From Gnetum montanum (lineage: Eukaryota > Streptophyta > Gnetopsida > Gnetales > Gnetaceae): 64,000 nucleotides of DNA. The translations under genes and the position numbers were made by a program. The DNA lies in NCBI GenBank assembly GCA_015680685.1, contig MNCI01006635.1, positions 1 to 64,000 of the forward strand, in the 5' to 3' direction. Within the stretch, counting starts at the first letter, position 1, and the number at the start of each line of letters is the position of its first letter. Below the pieces are notes generated by a model. The model did not search any database. It worked only from the letters and a program-made list of their open reading frames with translations, and had not been told where the DNA came from. This document shows positions 11,709-22,072 of the stretch, one piece after another.

Positions 11709-12299
11709 CTAGGTGTCCTCTTGTTGTGTGGTTGCTACATACAAGCACTTTTGTATGTTAACTTCCTGGACACACCGGTTGCATGCAGGAGATGTTGAAC
11801 GTTCCTGTACACTATCGCCCTCAGTATCATTGTATGTGATGCATGGAACCTTCTTCTTCTTAATCTTTCCATAAGTATTGTCCTTAGATATTTCCAAGGA
11901 AAGATCATGGATTCCTAGGAATGCATTCATGGTACTTAGCCATACCCTTCCCATTATTATTGGGAAGTCCCCCTTATCATTGTTGACTTGTATCACTAGG
12001 AAATCAGCTGGGTATGACCAACCACACACAGAGGTAACGATGTCCGCCACCAATCCAAAAGGAATGGTAATGGACTCGTCAGCCAACTCTAAGTGAATAT
12101 TGCTCTTCTTTAGTGGAGGCAGGTTCCAGGCTTTATACATTTCTTGGGATATTAAGTTGACTCCGGAACTTGAATTAAGAAGAGCTTTACGTGGTTCATT
12201 CCTAGTGACTTGGAGGTAGATTAAGGGACTTCCAAGATTAGAGAGTTTCCTGGGAAGGTGGCCTTCCTTGATATAGTTAGTGACGATATGTGTTGACAT
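11709..12299 (-). pseudogene. pol: A2 aspartic protease, inactive
   Basis: This open stretch of 196 codons is the gypsy-type protease region and its tail. Visible features are LPRKLSNLGSPLIYLQVT, the flap-side segment IHLELADESITIPFGLV, and PIIMGRVWLSTMNAFL, which matches the conserved protease C-terminal signature (usually I-L-G-R-P-W-L). The active-site loop reads LNSSSGVNLI where a D-S-G-type triad is expected, so the catalytic Asp is gone. The protease would cut the gag/pol polyprotein in the particle. The upstream gag frame is separated by stops. The tail (VATTQQEDT) has a counterpart in A4 at 59588-59923. Confidence 0.85.
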
Positions 12300-14836
12300 A
12301 ACCGTATGCGTTGAGCTCTGTTGTTGGTTTGAAGAAGCTCCAAAGCCTTATTTGATGGAGGAATGCTCTGAGGCTCAACTGCTTGTGGTTGTGAGAGCTT
12401 ATTTGGACTGTTGGTTCTAAAGAAAGGTCTTTTCCTTGTATGGTTGTTAGAACCAGTAGCGGGTTGAAGTTTTATAGCTCTCGTAACATTGCATTGCTAC
12501 AGTTGAGTGGGGAGTTCCCCCTGCATCACTGGAGCGGGTGGTAGTAGAGCTATCGGTGTAAGAGTTGCAGGTGGATTCAGAGGATGGTATGGGTGTGGTG
12601 TGTCTCTCTTAGGATAAGGAGTCTTATAATACTCTTGAGCTTGGTGGTGATGTGGTGGTGTCACATGACCAACAGAGTCATGTGGAGAGATAGGTTGATG
12701 CATGTATTAGCCATATGGATCTGGTTGTCGGTAAGGGTATTATTGCCTAGGCGGTGGCATCCCCCATGATTGTGGGTATTGCCACTACTGGTGTTGCTCC
12801 ATAGGTTGTGGTAGAGTTCCACTTGGGTAATACGTTAACGGTTGGTAGAACTACCTTGGGTTACCTTGTGGATAAGGTAACCGATGGGGTGCTTGCCATT
12901 TGTTAAGTCTTTGGTTGAGTGCATACACCCCAGACTCTTGCAGATGTGCGATTATTGGGCAACATCCCTTAGGATGGTCATATTGACATATCTCACATCC
13001 ACCATCATCATCTGTATTGGAATCCACAACCTCTTTGATGATAGTCATTTTACCCTTACCTTTGTTACGTGCATGGTCCAAATCCCTCTTCTTTTTCTTA
13101 TCATGGTCACTACTTCACTCCTTAGACTCCTCTACGATTTTCAAAATAGTTTCAAATATACTATCTAAGGAGTCCCACATTTGATCTACCTTAGCTGACA
13201 CTTCTGTTGTTAATTTCTGAAGTAGTAAGGTTTTCCTACTCATCAACTCTTCGAGTGGTGACTCATTTTCCTCCTCATAGAATCTCACTCCCCTCTTTCA
13301 GAGGGAAGGATCGCGGTTATACTCTTCTACGCTTTGTCTCTTACATAGCTCTCCTTCTTCCTTAGCTACTTCCTCCAACAATCTATGAACCTCATGGGAC
13401 CTAAGTTTAGATAATCTCCCTTGGGCATATGTCCCAAGGGTTCTCCTGGTTTTATGTCTTAGCCAATCTATGAGGTGGCGTAGTTGAACCTGTTGTGCAT
13501 ACCCATGGCTCGGGCAACAATGTAACAGTGCATAATATCGATCCATGGCAGCATCCAAGGATTCATGAGTTCCCTGCTTCCATCCTTGGATCTATTTTCA
13601 TAAGTTGGACACTCAAGAGTATGATTGATATTTATCATTAAAAAGTTCTAGCATCGTACTCCACCTCCTTATGGTTTCCGATTCTAAGGACCAGTACTAG
13701 CTTTTCGCTTCTTTTATGAGTATCCTTGGGAACAACTTTAATTTTTGTCACTCATTCTCAATATTCTGCAAGGCACAAGCATCGTGAAATGCTTGTAGAT
13801 GGTTCTAAGGATCAGCATTATATCCCCCTGTCAAATCGTCGGATATTATTCATGTCTAGTCTCTTGATCTTTCTATCTTTTTGGTGCCTTGTAGGTATTC
13901 TAACGGCCTTCGTGATGTCTAACATGCTTCAGGTTGCAATTAGGGGTTTGTCATGGTCATTTCTCTCATGGCATCTATGATGCCTATGGGGTTCCCCACT
14001 TTTCCTTCTTTCATACCTTGACTTTGTAGACTGCCCTCATCCTCACTCTCGACTCTCTCGTCGAGGTCTCTCATTTTTCTTACCCTTATCCTCATGGTTA
14101 GGTTACTTATGACTGCATCCTGATGTTGAAGGAGAGGGTGAATGTTCTGATGAAGGTGAAGAAGAAGGAGAGCCATCGTCATGATAATGTTCCCTACCTT
14201 CTCTTTGATGGTCTTGGCTCCGATCATGATGATGATTAGAATGCTCATCCTTATCATGTGTTCGTGTTCCCTCGTTAAACACTTGGTGTTCTTGGAGATC
14301 AAAACCAAGATTGTGAATCGTGGAGTGCTGGTTCTGATACACCACCTCCTGACCATCGTTAGGAGGGGGAATATCATTTTGTGGAGAACCTATGAAAATA
14401 GGTTCACCACCCTCAATTTCGTTTAAGACGGGTGAAGCATTACGGGGGCCTTTACCCTTCAACGATGTGTGATAACTCTCTTGCCGCATGTTCCATTGAC
14501 GTTGCACTTCTGTGGGATGTCAATCCCTTGCATTATAATCGCATGCAACATACTCAACATATAGTTGTGACATGCATATTCATGCAAGGGCACGAAGGAG
14601 CATGTTGGGGGTAGCTCTGTCTGGAGGCAACACTATGTTACCCTCCAAGTCACTCCAACACAGTTGTTCATCTTGATCAAAGACAAAGGTAAAGTCGAGT
14701 ATATATTCATCGTGATGAATATATAACACACTGAATTATTGAGGAACTAGTGGATTTTGATTATGTGTGTTGTGCCATCGACTGTCTCTAGTGTTGGTCT
14801 TAGGTGGTGAAGTGCTTTTGTGTGGAGAAGAAGACA
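12300..14836 (-). pseudogene. gag: A2 gag polyprotein
   Basis: The likely start is the Met at 14836 (MSSSPHKS), 128 bases after the primer site; A3 starts the same way at 52743. In order I see a Ser/His/Asp-rich N-terminal part (14103-14507 open), a decayed capsid domain (13298-13700; MDAAMDRYYALLHCCPSH and TRRTLGTYAQGRL match A1), a zinc-knuckle-like motif CEICQYDHPKGCC (12851-13081) and a Pro/Gln-rich tail (12497-12850) with SWGMPPPRQ. Stops and frameshifts break the frame. Gag would form the virus-like particle; the knuckle would bind RNA. Confidence 0.8.
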
Positions 14837-14963
14837 TTTTAGTCTTGTTCGATGTGCTATTTACCATTATGCTATTTTTCTCTTGATTAACCCTAAGGGT
14901 TCGTTTAAGCTTCCCAATGATATGGATAATTTCCTATGTTCTAAGTAGCACACAAACAACAAA

Positions 14964-14982
14964 GTCCCCAGAAACGACGCCA
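14964..14982 (-). other. A2 primer binding site (tRNA-Asp-like)
   Basis: The minus strand reads TGGCGTCGTTTCTGGGGAC, one base inside the 5' LTR. It is close to the Athila-type TGGCGCCGTTGCCGGGG, complementary to tRNA-Asp. Confidence 0.75.
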
Positions 14983-14983
14983 A

Positions 14984-15784
14984 TGATGAGTGGCGAGATA
15001 CCCCTACACCTAACCATACAAATACGAGCATGCATGTGCGATCCGGTCGAACTCCAAGGACTAACTGCTTAAGCGCCCTAATGGAACACTTAAGGTTAAT
15101 CAATTGTTGTCTTCCCAGACTTACTTGTATTGTCACGATTGTATGGTTAAGTAAGTCTAAGGTATATGATTTTTATGTCTTTTATCTTTTTATCGCCTAT
15201 GCTAAGAGAGGAAAGGGTGAAGAGACTAAGTAACTAACTTTCATTAACTAAGCTTTAATCGTCCTAGCATCAATATCCGTTCCTACTTACCGTACACACC
15301 CTAAACCAGTGCAACGCTACTAGGATTACCAAACACTATTCTTTACTAGGTTACCAAGCATAGCACACATGCTCGAAGTGGTCGTACTGAATGCACTTAA
15401 CTAGGAGTTGAGGGTTGAGAGATATTAATTATCTATGAAAGAATTTAAGCATTTAACATTAATTAAATACTAATTAGCTTAGTCCATGCACTACAAGGTT
15501 TATCAGAAAGTTCATCTTTATTTCTGTACACAAATGTGTACATTGGTACAATTTGCTCGAATAAAGATCCATTCACTTTGAGACTCCTGCTACGGGCACA
15601 TGGAAATTATTCTATCTCTAGAATGGTATAAATGCCAGAGTTTAGCTAAGGGCCTAGATCTAGATGTTCTTACAAGGGAAAGCTACCTCTTATTTATAGA
15701 CAAGGCAACAAGCTGTAATATCGCGTACGTGATATTGTAGGGATGGACGCGATATCACAACCCATGTGATATCGTGTCCCATCA
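14984..15784 (-). repeat. 5' LTR of A2
   Basis: It runs from TGATGAGTGGCGAG to GTGTCCCATCA and pairs with 8674-9488. The TATA box is on the minus strand at 15691-15698. Confidence 0.9.
15691..15698 (-). promoter_or_regulatory. TATA box, A2 5' LTR
   Basis: TATAAATA on the minus strand. The U3 beyond it (to 15784) is short and filled with GATATC/GATATTG copies. Confidence 0.6.
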
Positions 15785-15789
15785 GCATC
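15785..15789. repeat. Right target duplication of A2 (GCATC)
   Basis: An exact repeat of 8669-8673. Confidence 0.9.
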
Positions 15790-16974
15790 CAACTTAGAAA
15801 GTACTAGTTTCTTTGACTGCCTAATCAAATAATGTAAAAAAAATTATTCTTTAAATTCACTATAGTTCTTTTCACACTTACCATCTTTTTTATCCATATG
15901 TGAGGAATTTTCATTGGTAAGTGCCATGCATATGAGATGTGAATCTTTGGAAGAATTACATGCTTCTTCTTCACTTTGCTCACCATCATTCCAACTTGTA
16001 TAAAAGTTGGTCTTTTTTAGTTCCTCATTATTGGATCTATTCTTTAACTATACCTTGCTATCACTTGGATAACTAGGACATTCGAAGGACATATGGCCTC
16101 CTCCTCCATAAACCCAACATTCTATAGAAGAGAAATCTAAGTTAGAAGTATTTAAAAAGTTTTTACCTCTATCTCTACCTTTGAAAAGATTAGATCTTCG
16201 CTGAGATGCTCCCTTGTTTCTTCTTGTAAGCAAACATTGTAGTTTTCTTGAGAGAAGAGCAATATCATCTTCACTACCCTCATCATGCTCATTTGACTCC
16301 TCCTTGGAGGTAGTCTTTAGAGAAATAGGTCTTTCTTGGATTTCTCCTTCACTTATGAGATTCATTTCATAAGTAATGAGAGCACTTTGAAGCTCTTCAA
16401 ATTTTAGTGTTAAGAATTTTCTAATTTCCTCTATAGCAGTGACCTTTGATCTAAACTCCAATTGTAGAGTTTTGATAATTTTGATGATGACATAGCTTTT
16501 AGGCAGATCCTTTCCTATTCCTCTAGTAGATACAACAAGATCATTAACTCTAGATAAATAATCATTTATTTTCTCACCTTCTCTCATTTTGAGTTTATTG
16601 TACTCAATTTCTAAAACTAATAATTTTGATTACTTAACAATAGATGTTCCCTCCTAAGTAGCTTCTAAAGTTTACCAACTTTCTTTTGTTGTTTTACATC
16701 TTGCTAATCTATTAAATTCAAATTTATTCAATACACAATATAAACAAGTTTTTGCTTTTGAATTAAATATAAACTTATCATTTTCCTCTTGTATCCATTT
16801 TTTGTGAGGCTTGATCATGCCAATGGAGTTGTTAATAGGTGTAGCGTAGTCTTCAATGATTGACTTGCATACTTCAAACTCCATGGATTCAAAGAACCCT
16901 TGCATTCTTACTTTCCAATAGGAAAAGTCAAATTCTTCAAACATGAGTGGCTTTATGTAAGATGTCCCCTTCAT
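15790..16974 (-). pseudogene. gag: E2 gag, N-terminal and central part (copia-type)
   Basis: This is a copia-style gag. It starts MKGTSYIKPLMFEEFDFSYW at 16974, the usual N-terminal substrate-like segment (F-x-x-x-D-F-x-Y-W-K-V-R-M), followed by FNRLARCKTTKESW. After stops near 16650 it resumes at 16587 (MREGEKINDYLSRVNDLV, then LTLKFEELQSALITYE). It ends in a zinc-knuckle-like motif, CWVYGGGGHMSFECP, in which the second Cys is replaced. A Ser/Lys-rich tail continues to the A2 junction and resumes at 8673. The protein would form particles and bind RNA. Confidence 0.85.
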
Positions 16975-17012
16975 TGTTCACTCTTGAAGTTGATGATACA
17001 AAGAAGAGTATT

Positions 17013-17026
17013 GGGCTCTGATACCA
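17013..17026 (-). other. E2 primer binding site (initiator tRNA-Met type)
   Basis: The minus strand reads TGGTATCAGAGCCC, the standard plant copia primer site, nine bases from the LTR end. Confidence 0.85.
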
Positions 17027-17049
17027 CTTGTAGATTGTTGAACTTAGAA

Positions 17050-17079
<30 letters not shown>
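17050..17079 (+). repeat. Poly-G run of 30 followed by GT repeat
   Basis: An uninterrupted run of 30 G, then TGTATGTGTGTGTGTG. It yields false Gly- and Pro-rich open frames on the two strands. Its true length is uncertain next to a gap. Confidence 0.8.
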
Positions 17080-17080
<1 letters not shown>

Positions 17081-17170
17081 GTATGTGTGTGTGTGAAGAG
17101 AAAGAGGGGGAAGGAGGAGGCTTCCATTCTTGACACGTAAGGCAGTTGGCACTTCCATTTTGGCATTTGG

Positions 17171-17178
17171 NNNNNNNN
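17171..17178. other. Assembly gap (8 N)
   Basis: Eight undetermined bases inside the E2 LTR. The real gap size is unknown. Confidence 0.95.
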
Positions 17179-17327
17179 ACTAGCACACCTCTAGAATTTT
17201 TTGCTCTTAAAATGTGATTGAAGGGTTCACACACTGTACAGTCTTCAAGCCCTACTCTAGAGTGCTATGTCACAACACCAGCCACTCAACCCTATAAGGT
17301 CTCGTCAAGCTTGGAATGTGGTTTCCA

Positions 17328-17409
17328 AGCTTCCACAACCTTTACAACCTTGAGTTCTACCTCGAAGTAGCTTCCACAACCTTTACAACCTTGAGTTCTA
17401 CCTCAAAGT
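17328..17409. repeat. 41-bp tandem duplication
   Basis: Two adjacent 41-base copies begin agcttccacaacctttacaa and differ at one base (ctcgaagt versus ctcaaagt). The near identity points to a recent slippage event or an assembly duplication beside the gap. Confidence 0.85.
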
Positions 17410-18276
17410 ATTGTACTGTAGCACCAATAAATCAATTCTGGAGGATCTTGACAAGCTCAAGCAAGATGTCTTCCTGCAAGAAGCACATCAACCCCACAAG
17501 GCAATAAGAGAGAAAAATTACAAGGGATAAATGCAACTTAGTTTTCTAATCCTTGTACATTGAGGTACAACACACTTTACAATGAACAAATGAAGTTAGA
17601 ATTAAGAGAAAAAAGGATTGCAATGATAAACAAATGATTTGACAATTATTGTACATAAGCTTGCACATTTCCTAATGCATATGATGTTTTCTTATAGCTA
17701 TCATATTTCTAAATCCATCTTGAAACTTGTACAATGGTTAGGCAATGACCACTAATGGTCATGGAAGATGTCTTCTTTGTGGCTAAGACATCTTTTTGAA
17801 TTTTCCTTCTATTCTAGAGAGAGATCTTTATCTAGGAAAGATGTCTCTTTGAAATCCCCATTCTGGAAGATGTCTTTGTTTGGAGAAAGACATTTTTTTA
17901 AAACTAGCCTGTAGTCTATGAAGATGTATTTGCCTGATGGAAGAAGTCTCTTCCTAGGGAAATATGTCCACTATTTCTTGAAGACATTTTTTCCTATATT
18001 CACTTCAATTCTACCAAGACATTTGTTGTTTCTCATAGATGTCTTGAATTCATCATTCCTTATCCACAACCTTTATCTTTTGCATGCTTTGTTTGAGATC
18101 TTGTAGATGGCCTTCTACTCTAAGTGCTAGACAAGTTTGTTTCTTGTCATCTATGTAGGATTTAGCTCATCTTGGTTTCTCATGTATGTAGATCTACAAA
18201 CACAATAACCACATAGCCATGCAAACAATATTTAACTCCATTTTACTTAATGTTTTAACATACCAAAAGATCCATA

Positions 18277-19234
18277 AGTACTACACCAGAGAAGTGGGGC
18301 ATAGCTAGTTCCAAGGAAGGATACATGGATGCAAATATAGTGCTTTCTAACCCACTCAATTCTCTCGATCACACCCTCACTGGCCTCACTAATATAGAGC
18401 ATGTAAAGAGAAAGGGATATAGTGGAAAGTGAAAAGAGAGAGCAATAAATCATAGGAAAAAACATATTAGGGACATCACCAATATGTCAATAGTGGGGTG
18501 ATGTGTTGCAGAAGTGGGATGTGGCTAGATCCATAAAGTTGACCTCTCCCTTACCTTACCCATATGTAGATTTCATGCTTCTTACATAACTTTACACTCA
18601 ACACTCCCTTACTACATCAATGTAGAGACATTCATTCAATCTTACTAATGTTGAATATAGAAAGAAATTGAAAATATATGAGGAGAAGTGATGAGAGGAA
18701 GAAAAGAAAAATATAGTACCTAAGAGTAGAAGTAATAGCATATGAAAGCGAGCAAAAAAGGAAATGGAAAAAAGAGGATATCATCCATACACTTGTCATG
18801 AGGATGGTGCTATGCCACAGAAGTAAAGCATGGCTAAATCTTGCATATTGTACCATTGAAAAGGATGTCATATATATATATATATATATATATAGTTAAA
18901 TATGCTCAAGTACACCATTACATGAAGTAATGAGATGTTTAGTAACTCAAAAATATTACTAGTTGTGTTGAGTAGATAAAGTAGAATGGGATCATAGCTC
19001 AAGAAAATATAAAGAAAATAGATAGAGAAATAGTAGAATATGAGATAGAGAGGGGGTTATCAAAATAATTTAAGCAAAATAGATTTAGAGAAAACTTATT
19101 ATCTTGACATAGTATGTATCCCATCATAATAGAAAAAGCTAATGAAAGAAAACTATTGCTTTGAGAACACTCATTTCGTTTTGAACATCTAACAAGTTTA
19201 ATGCCTTAACATAGCTATATGTAGTAGTGCTTGA
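18277..19234. other. Unclassified stretch with degenerate triplicated phrase
   Basis: No coding sequence is recognised. A phrase of the form agaagtggggcatagctag occurs near 18288, 18511 and 18818 in decaying forms, suggesting old tandem copies of about 220-310 bp. An AT repeat follows. Confidence 0.4.
18871..18894. repeat. (TA)12 microsatellite
   Basis: Twelve TA units in a row within AT-rich noncoding sequence. Confidence 0.9.
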
Positions 19235-20200
19235 GGAAGCTTCTATTGATAGGATCTAGAAATTGATGTCTTTCCAAATCAGACAAAAAGTAGGTACCCT
19301 TTTATAGAGACTAAACCACTAGAAAAGGACCTTGCCAATTGGGAGAGAACTTTGTATATCTAAAGTTTAGAGAATGGTGAAGGACTAGATCACCTTTGTG
19401 AATATCTTTGATTTTGATGTGCCTAGAGTAACGATGCCAAATATCTACTTGATATTCATGTAGATGTTAAAGAGCAACTTGTTGATGTTCTTTTAGAAGA
19501 TCTAACTTAATGCATCACATGCTATTTTCGTCTTAATCTGAACATCAATTATGTAAAGTAACATAGAGAGATGGGATACAAAGTTCAACTGGTAAAATTA
19601 CCTTAGAACCATAGGTCAGAAAGTATGGAGTATAACTAGTATCTATAAAAAAATTAGTATGATAGACCTAGATGACATAGCATAATTGTATGTGGCAATT
19701 GCATTGGGTTTTATTAACCATAGTATAGAAAAAATGAATGAGAGTTTGATTAATGGACTTAGCCTTAATGTTAGACTAAGGATAGTAGGGTGACAAAAAG
19801 GATTGGGTGATGTGGTACATAGAATAAAAATTAGATACCTTCTTACCTTTTAGCTAAGGTCTATTATTAGTTACAATTTGGAGAGGTAAGCTTAAGTGGG
19901 TTATGTTATAGTCAAGGATGAAGTAGTAGATGAAGTGAGACTTGGAGGAATGTAAAGGAACAAACTTTACCTACTTTGTAAAGTATTCTATAGTAGTTAG
20001 AATAAATTAGTGTCCATTAGATGAAGGAGAACTAATAGCACCAATAAGATCTAAATCATATTGTTGAAATAGCCATGTAATGTAAGATGTGTTAAGATCC
20101 TATGAAGGAATGTAGATAAGAGAAGCATATCTTTAGCAAGTATCATACGTCTTGACTGGGTGATAGGCATAATTGGCTAAGGTTGATCATCAATATCCCA
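19235..20200 (-). pseudogene. pol: Integrase of Tat/Ogre-like fragment
   Basis: The core segment includes INQTLIHFFYTMVNKTQ and YTPYFLTYGSKVILPVEL, the usual gypsy integrase region after the catalytic Glu. The C-terminal domain reads KIKDIHKGDLVL, then FSPNWQGPFLVV and FLKHYY, the pattern of Tat-type elements (NWEGPY...LKRYY). Stops are frequent. Integrase would insert the DNA copy into the genome; this copy is dead. Confidence 0.75.
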
Positions 20201-20479
20201 AAGAAATGATATGAGAAACTAGGGAGTATGAACCTAAGTGTCCATCACAAATCCTTGAGTAAATGTGATGAAGGACTAAATTAGACTCTGCAGGATTAAG
20301 ACAACATAGAAGAACACACATAGAAGAAACTCAACAAATAATATTGGGGTTCACTAATTGAAAATGCTAGCTACATTTATGTAAAGTATTCTTTTAAGTA
20401 GGTGTGAGATGACTAGAAGTTTCTCCAGTAGTAAGGTAATGAAGAAGATCAATGTATTACTAATTATCATCATTTATAT

Positions 20480-21000
20480 TGATAGTGCTTACTAATACAT
20501 TAGGAGATTGCATGACAAGCATCAAGAAAATAGATTGCATGAGTTAATTTGACATAGTTGAGCGATCATCATGGATGGCAAAGGTTTCCAATGCATTAGC
20601 TAGCATATTTTCGAAATGCAAGATGTGGCTCAAAGTATGAGTAGAGAAAGAAAAGATTAGCTCCTTTGCCATTTGTAGGCAAGAAACTAAGTGGGAAGCC
20701 TTGTGATCATAGTCATCATTAGCTTGATTTTTGATAACTTGAGAGTCACCATAAATAGTAATTTCTTTACTTGATTTTATAAGGCTAGAAAGAGACCTCG
20801 TATTAGAGTCTTATATTTAGCTACATTATTGGTATAAGGGAAATCAAGCTTGTAAATCTAATAGAAAGCTTGTTTAGTGGAAAGGATAAGAACATAGGAT
20901 GCACTAGGTTCAAAGGAAGTGTGCTCCATTGAAATAAAGGATAATATCCAAATCCTTAGCATTAGTATCTAAGATGTGAACAACATTAGTTATTTTAGAA
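20480..21000 (-). pseudogene. pol: RNase H of Tat/Ogre-like fragment
   Basis: The segment reads ITIYGDSQVIKNQAN, followed by ASHLVSCLQMAKELI and ENMLANALETFA. The D in GDSQ and the ENxxANAL region match the RNase H core. It would degrade the RNA strand during reverse transcription. It is interrupted by stops. Confidence 0.7.
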
Positions 21001-21149
21001 GAAGAGATGAGATTAGCTACAACTTGACCTTTGATTAAGTGTTGAGATAGAAAACAAAGCTCAAACTCAATGAGAAAAGTCTTCCAATGAGCTAAGCAAT
21101 AATTGTTGAAAGGGTCATTAGTAATGACTTAAAGGATGTTATCTTTGTA

Positions 21150-22072
21150 GATAACATAGACATTAGCATTAAGAAGATAGTTTCTTTACTTTTTGAGGCT
21201 GACAACAAGACTTAAGTAATACTTTTTGATATTAGAGTATCTAGTCTCATAGTCTAAGAAAGGATGAGATATGTAGTATGTTGGAAGATTAACTTTATCT
21301 TGTCACCTTTGAGAAAGCACGATGGATATGGAATGATTGGATTTGGAAAGAGAGAGATAGAAAGTTTACTTGAATTGTGGAGGGTGAAGAATGAGAAGAG
21401 TGGCTAAGGTTTCTTTGATGACATTAAAGATTTTTTTGTACTCCTCATTTCACATGAAAGTAGTGGATTTGTAAAGTAAATGAGCCAAGGAATGAAGGTT
21501 CTCAATGAGGTTGGTGATGAAATGATAGATTGATTAAATATGATCTTTTAGAATACACATATCTTGAATGTTTTCAGGAGGTGTGAGATCTAGAATAACC
21601 TTAACCTTGTATGGGTCAATAGCTATACTATCTTAAAAAATAAGGTAACCCAACATTGTACTTGTGAGAACCCTAAAAATGCATTTCTTGGTATTAAGAT
21701 GCAAGTTAAACTTGTCACAGTGAATTAGAACTTGGTTTAAGTTAGAGGTATGATAAGTTTGTAAGGTAGATTTGATGGTTGAATCATCAAGATAATTGTT
21801 AACAATTTTAAACATCATGTCAATGAAGATGAAAGTCATAGGTAATTGATAAGTAGCTCCAAAATTGGTAACTTCAAAGGGCATTTTAGTGTAGAAAAAT
21901 ATTCTCTAAGGAGTCATGAAAGTGGAATATTTCTGGTTCTCTAGATTTATCTTGATTTAGTTATAACCAAAAACCCCATTCATGAAGGATAAAATAGCAT
22001 GACTAGCTATAGATTTGATAAGTTGATCAATGTTAGATAAAGGAAAATAATCCTTGAGAGTAACCTCTAAAA
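21150..22072 (-). pseudogene. pol: Reverse transcriptase of Tat/Ogre-like fragment
   Basis: Upstream the frame reads LKDYFPLSNIDQLI and FMNGVFGYN, followed by MPFEVTNFGATYQLPMTFIF in the open stretch 21633-21884. The catalytic box is YLDD (family YVDD), then LNTKKCIF and STMLGYL. GATYQ is characteristic of the Tat/Ogre branch. RT copies the RNA into DNA. The N-terminal part is lost at the 22070 breakpoint. Confidence 0.85.

Larger units (their letters stand above)
8674..15784 (-). mobile_element. A2: complete Athila-like element lacking RT/RNase H/integrase
   Basis: A full-length minus-strand LTR element with perfect 5-bp target duplications (GCATC). In element order it has a 5' LTR (14984-15784), a tRNA-Asp-like primer site, gag (14836 down to about 12300), protease (12299-11709), a spacer of about 300 bp, a long noncoding block, a polypurine tract (9489-9503) and a 3' LTR (8674-9488). 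Compared with A3, about 3 kb of pol is missing between the protease tail and the polypurine-like motif at 11387. Its LTRs are the most alike in the window (roughly 90% by eye), so it is probably the youngest insertion. Confidence 0.9.
5876..18276 (-). mobile_element. E2: copia-type gag-only LTR element, split by A2
   Basis: This minus-strand element has a right (5') LTR at 17036-18276 and a truncated left (3') LTR at 5876-6673. It has an initiator-Met-type primer site (17013-17026), a copia-style gag (16974 down to 15790, resuming at 8673) and a polypurine tract (6674-6687). A2 sits inside gag. With A2 removed the interior is only about 3.2 kb, and no protease, integrase, RT or RNase H was recognised between 6688 and 8397. 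E2 therefore looks non-autonomous, or has lost pol by deletion. Confidence 0.75.
17036..18276 (-). repeat. 5' LTR of E2
   Basis: On the plus strand it starts TGTTGAAC and ends tccata; the inner edge abuts the primer site. The part from 17620 on matches 5876-6673. It includes a poly-G run, an assembly gap, a 41-bp tandem duplication and several AGATGTCT-like boxes. Confidence 0.75.
19235..22072 (-). mobile_element. Tat/Ogre-like gypsy pol fragment (RT, RNase H, integrase)
   Basis: Read on the minus strand, RT (22066 down to about 21150), RNase H (about 21000-20480) and integrase (about 20200-19240) appear in gypsy order. The RT start is cut at about 22070 by unrelated sequence, so gag, protease and the N-terminal third of RT are missing here. 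No LTRs were found. The segments resemble the Tat/Ogre lineage rather than the Athila-like A elements. Confidence 0.8.

Noticed and set aside
16900-17234. Gly-rich and Pro-rich open frames
   Set aside because: They are translations of the 30-G run and run through or beside the N gap.
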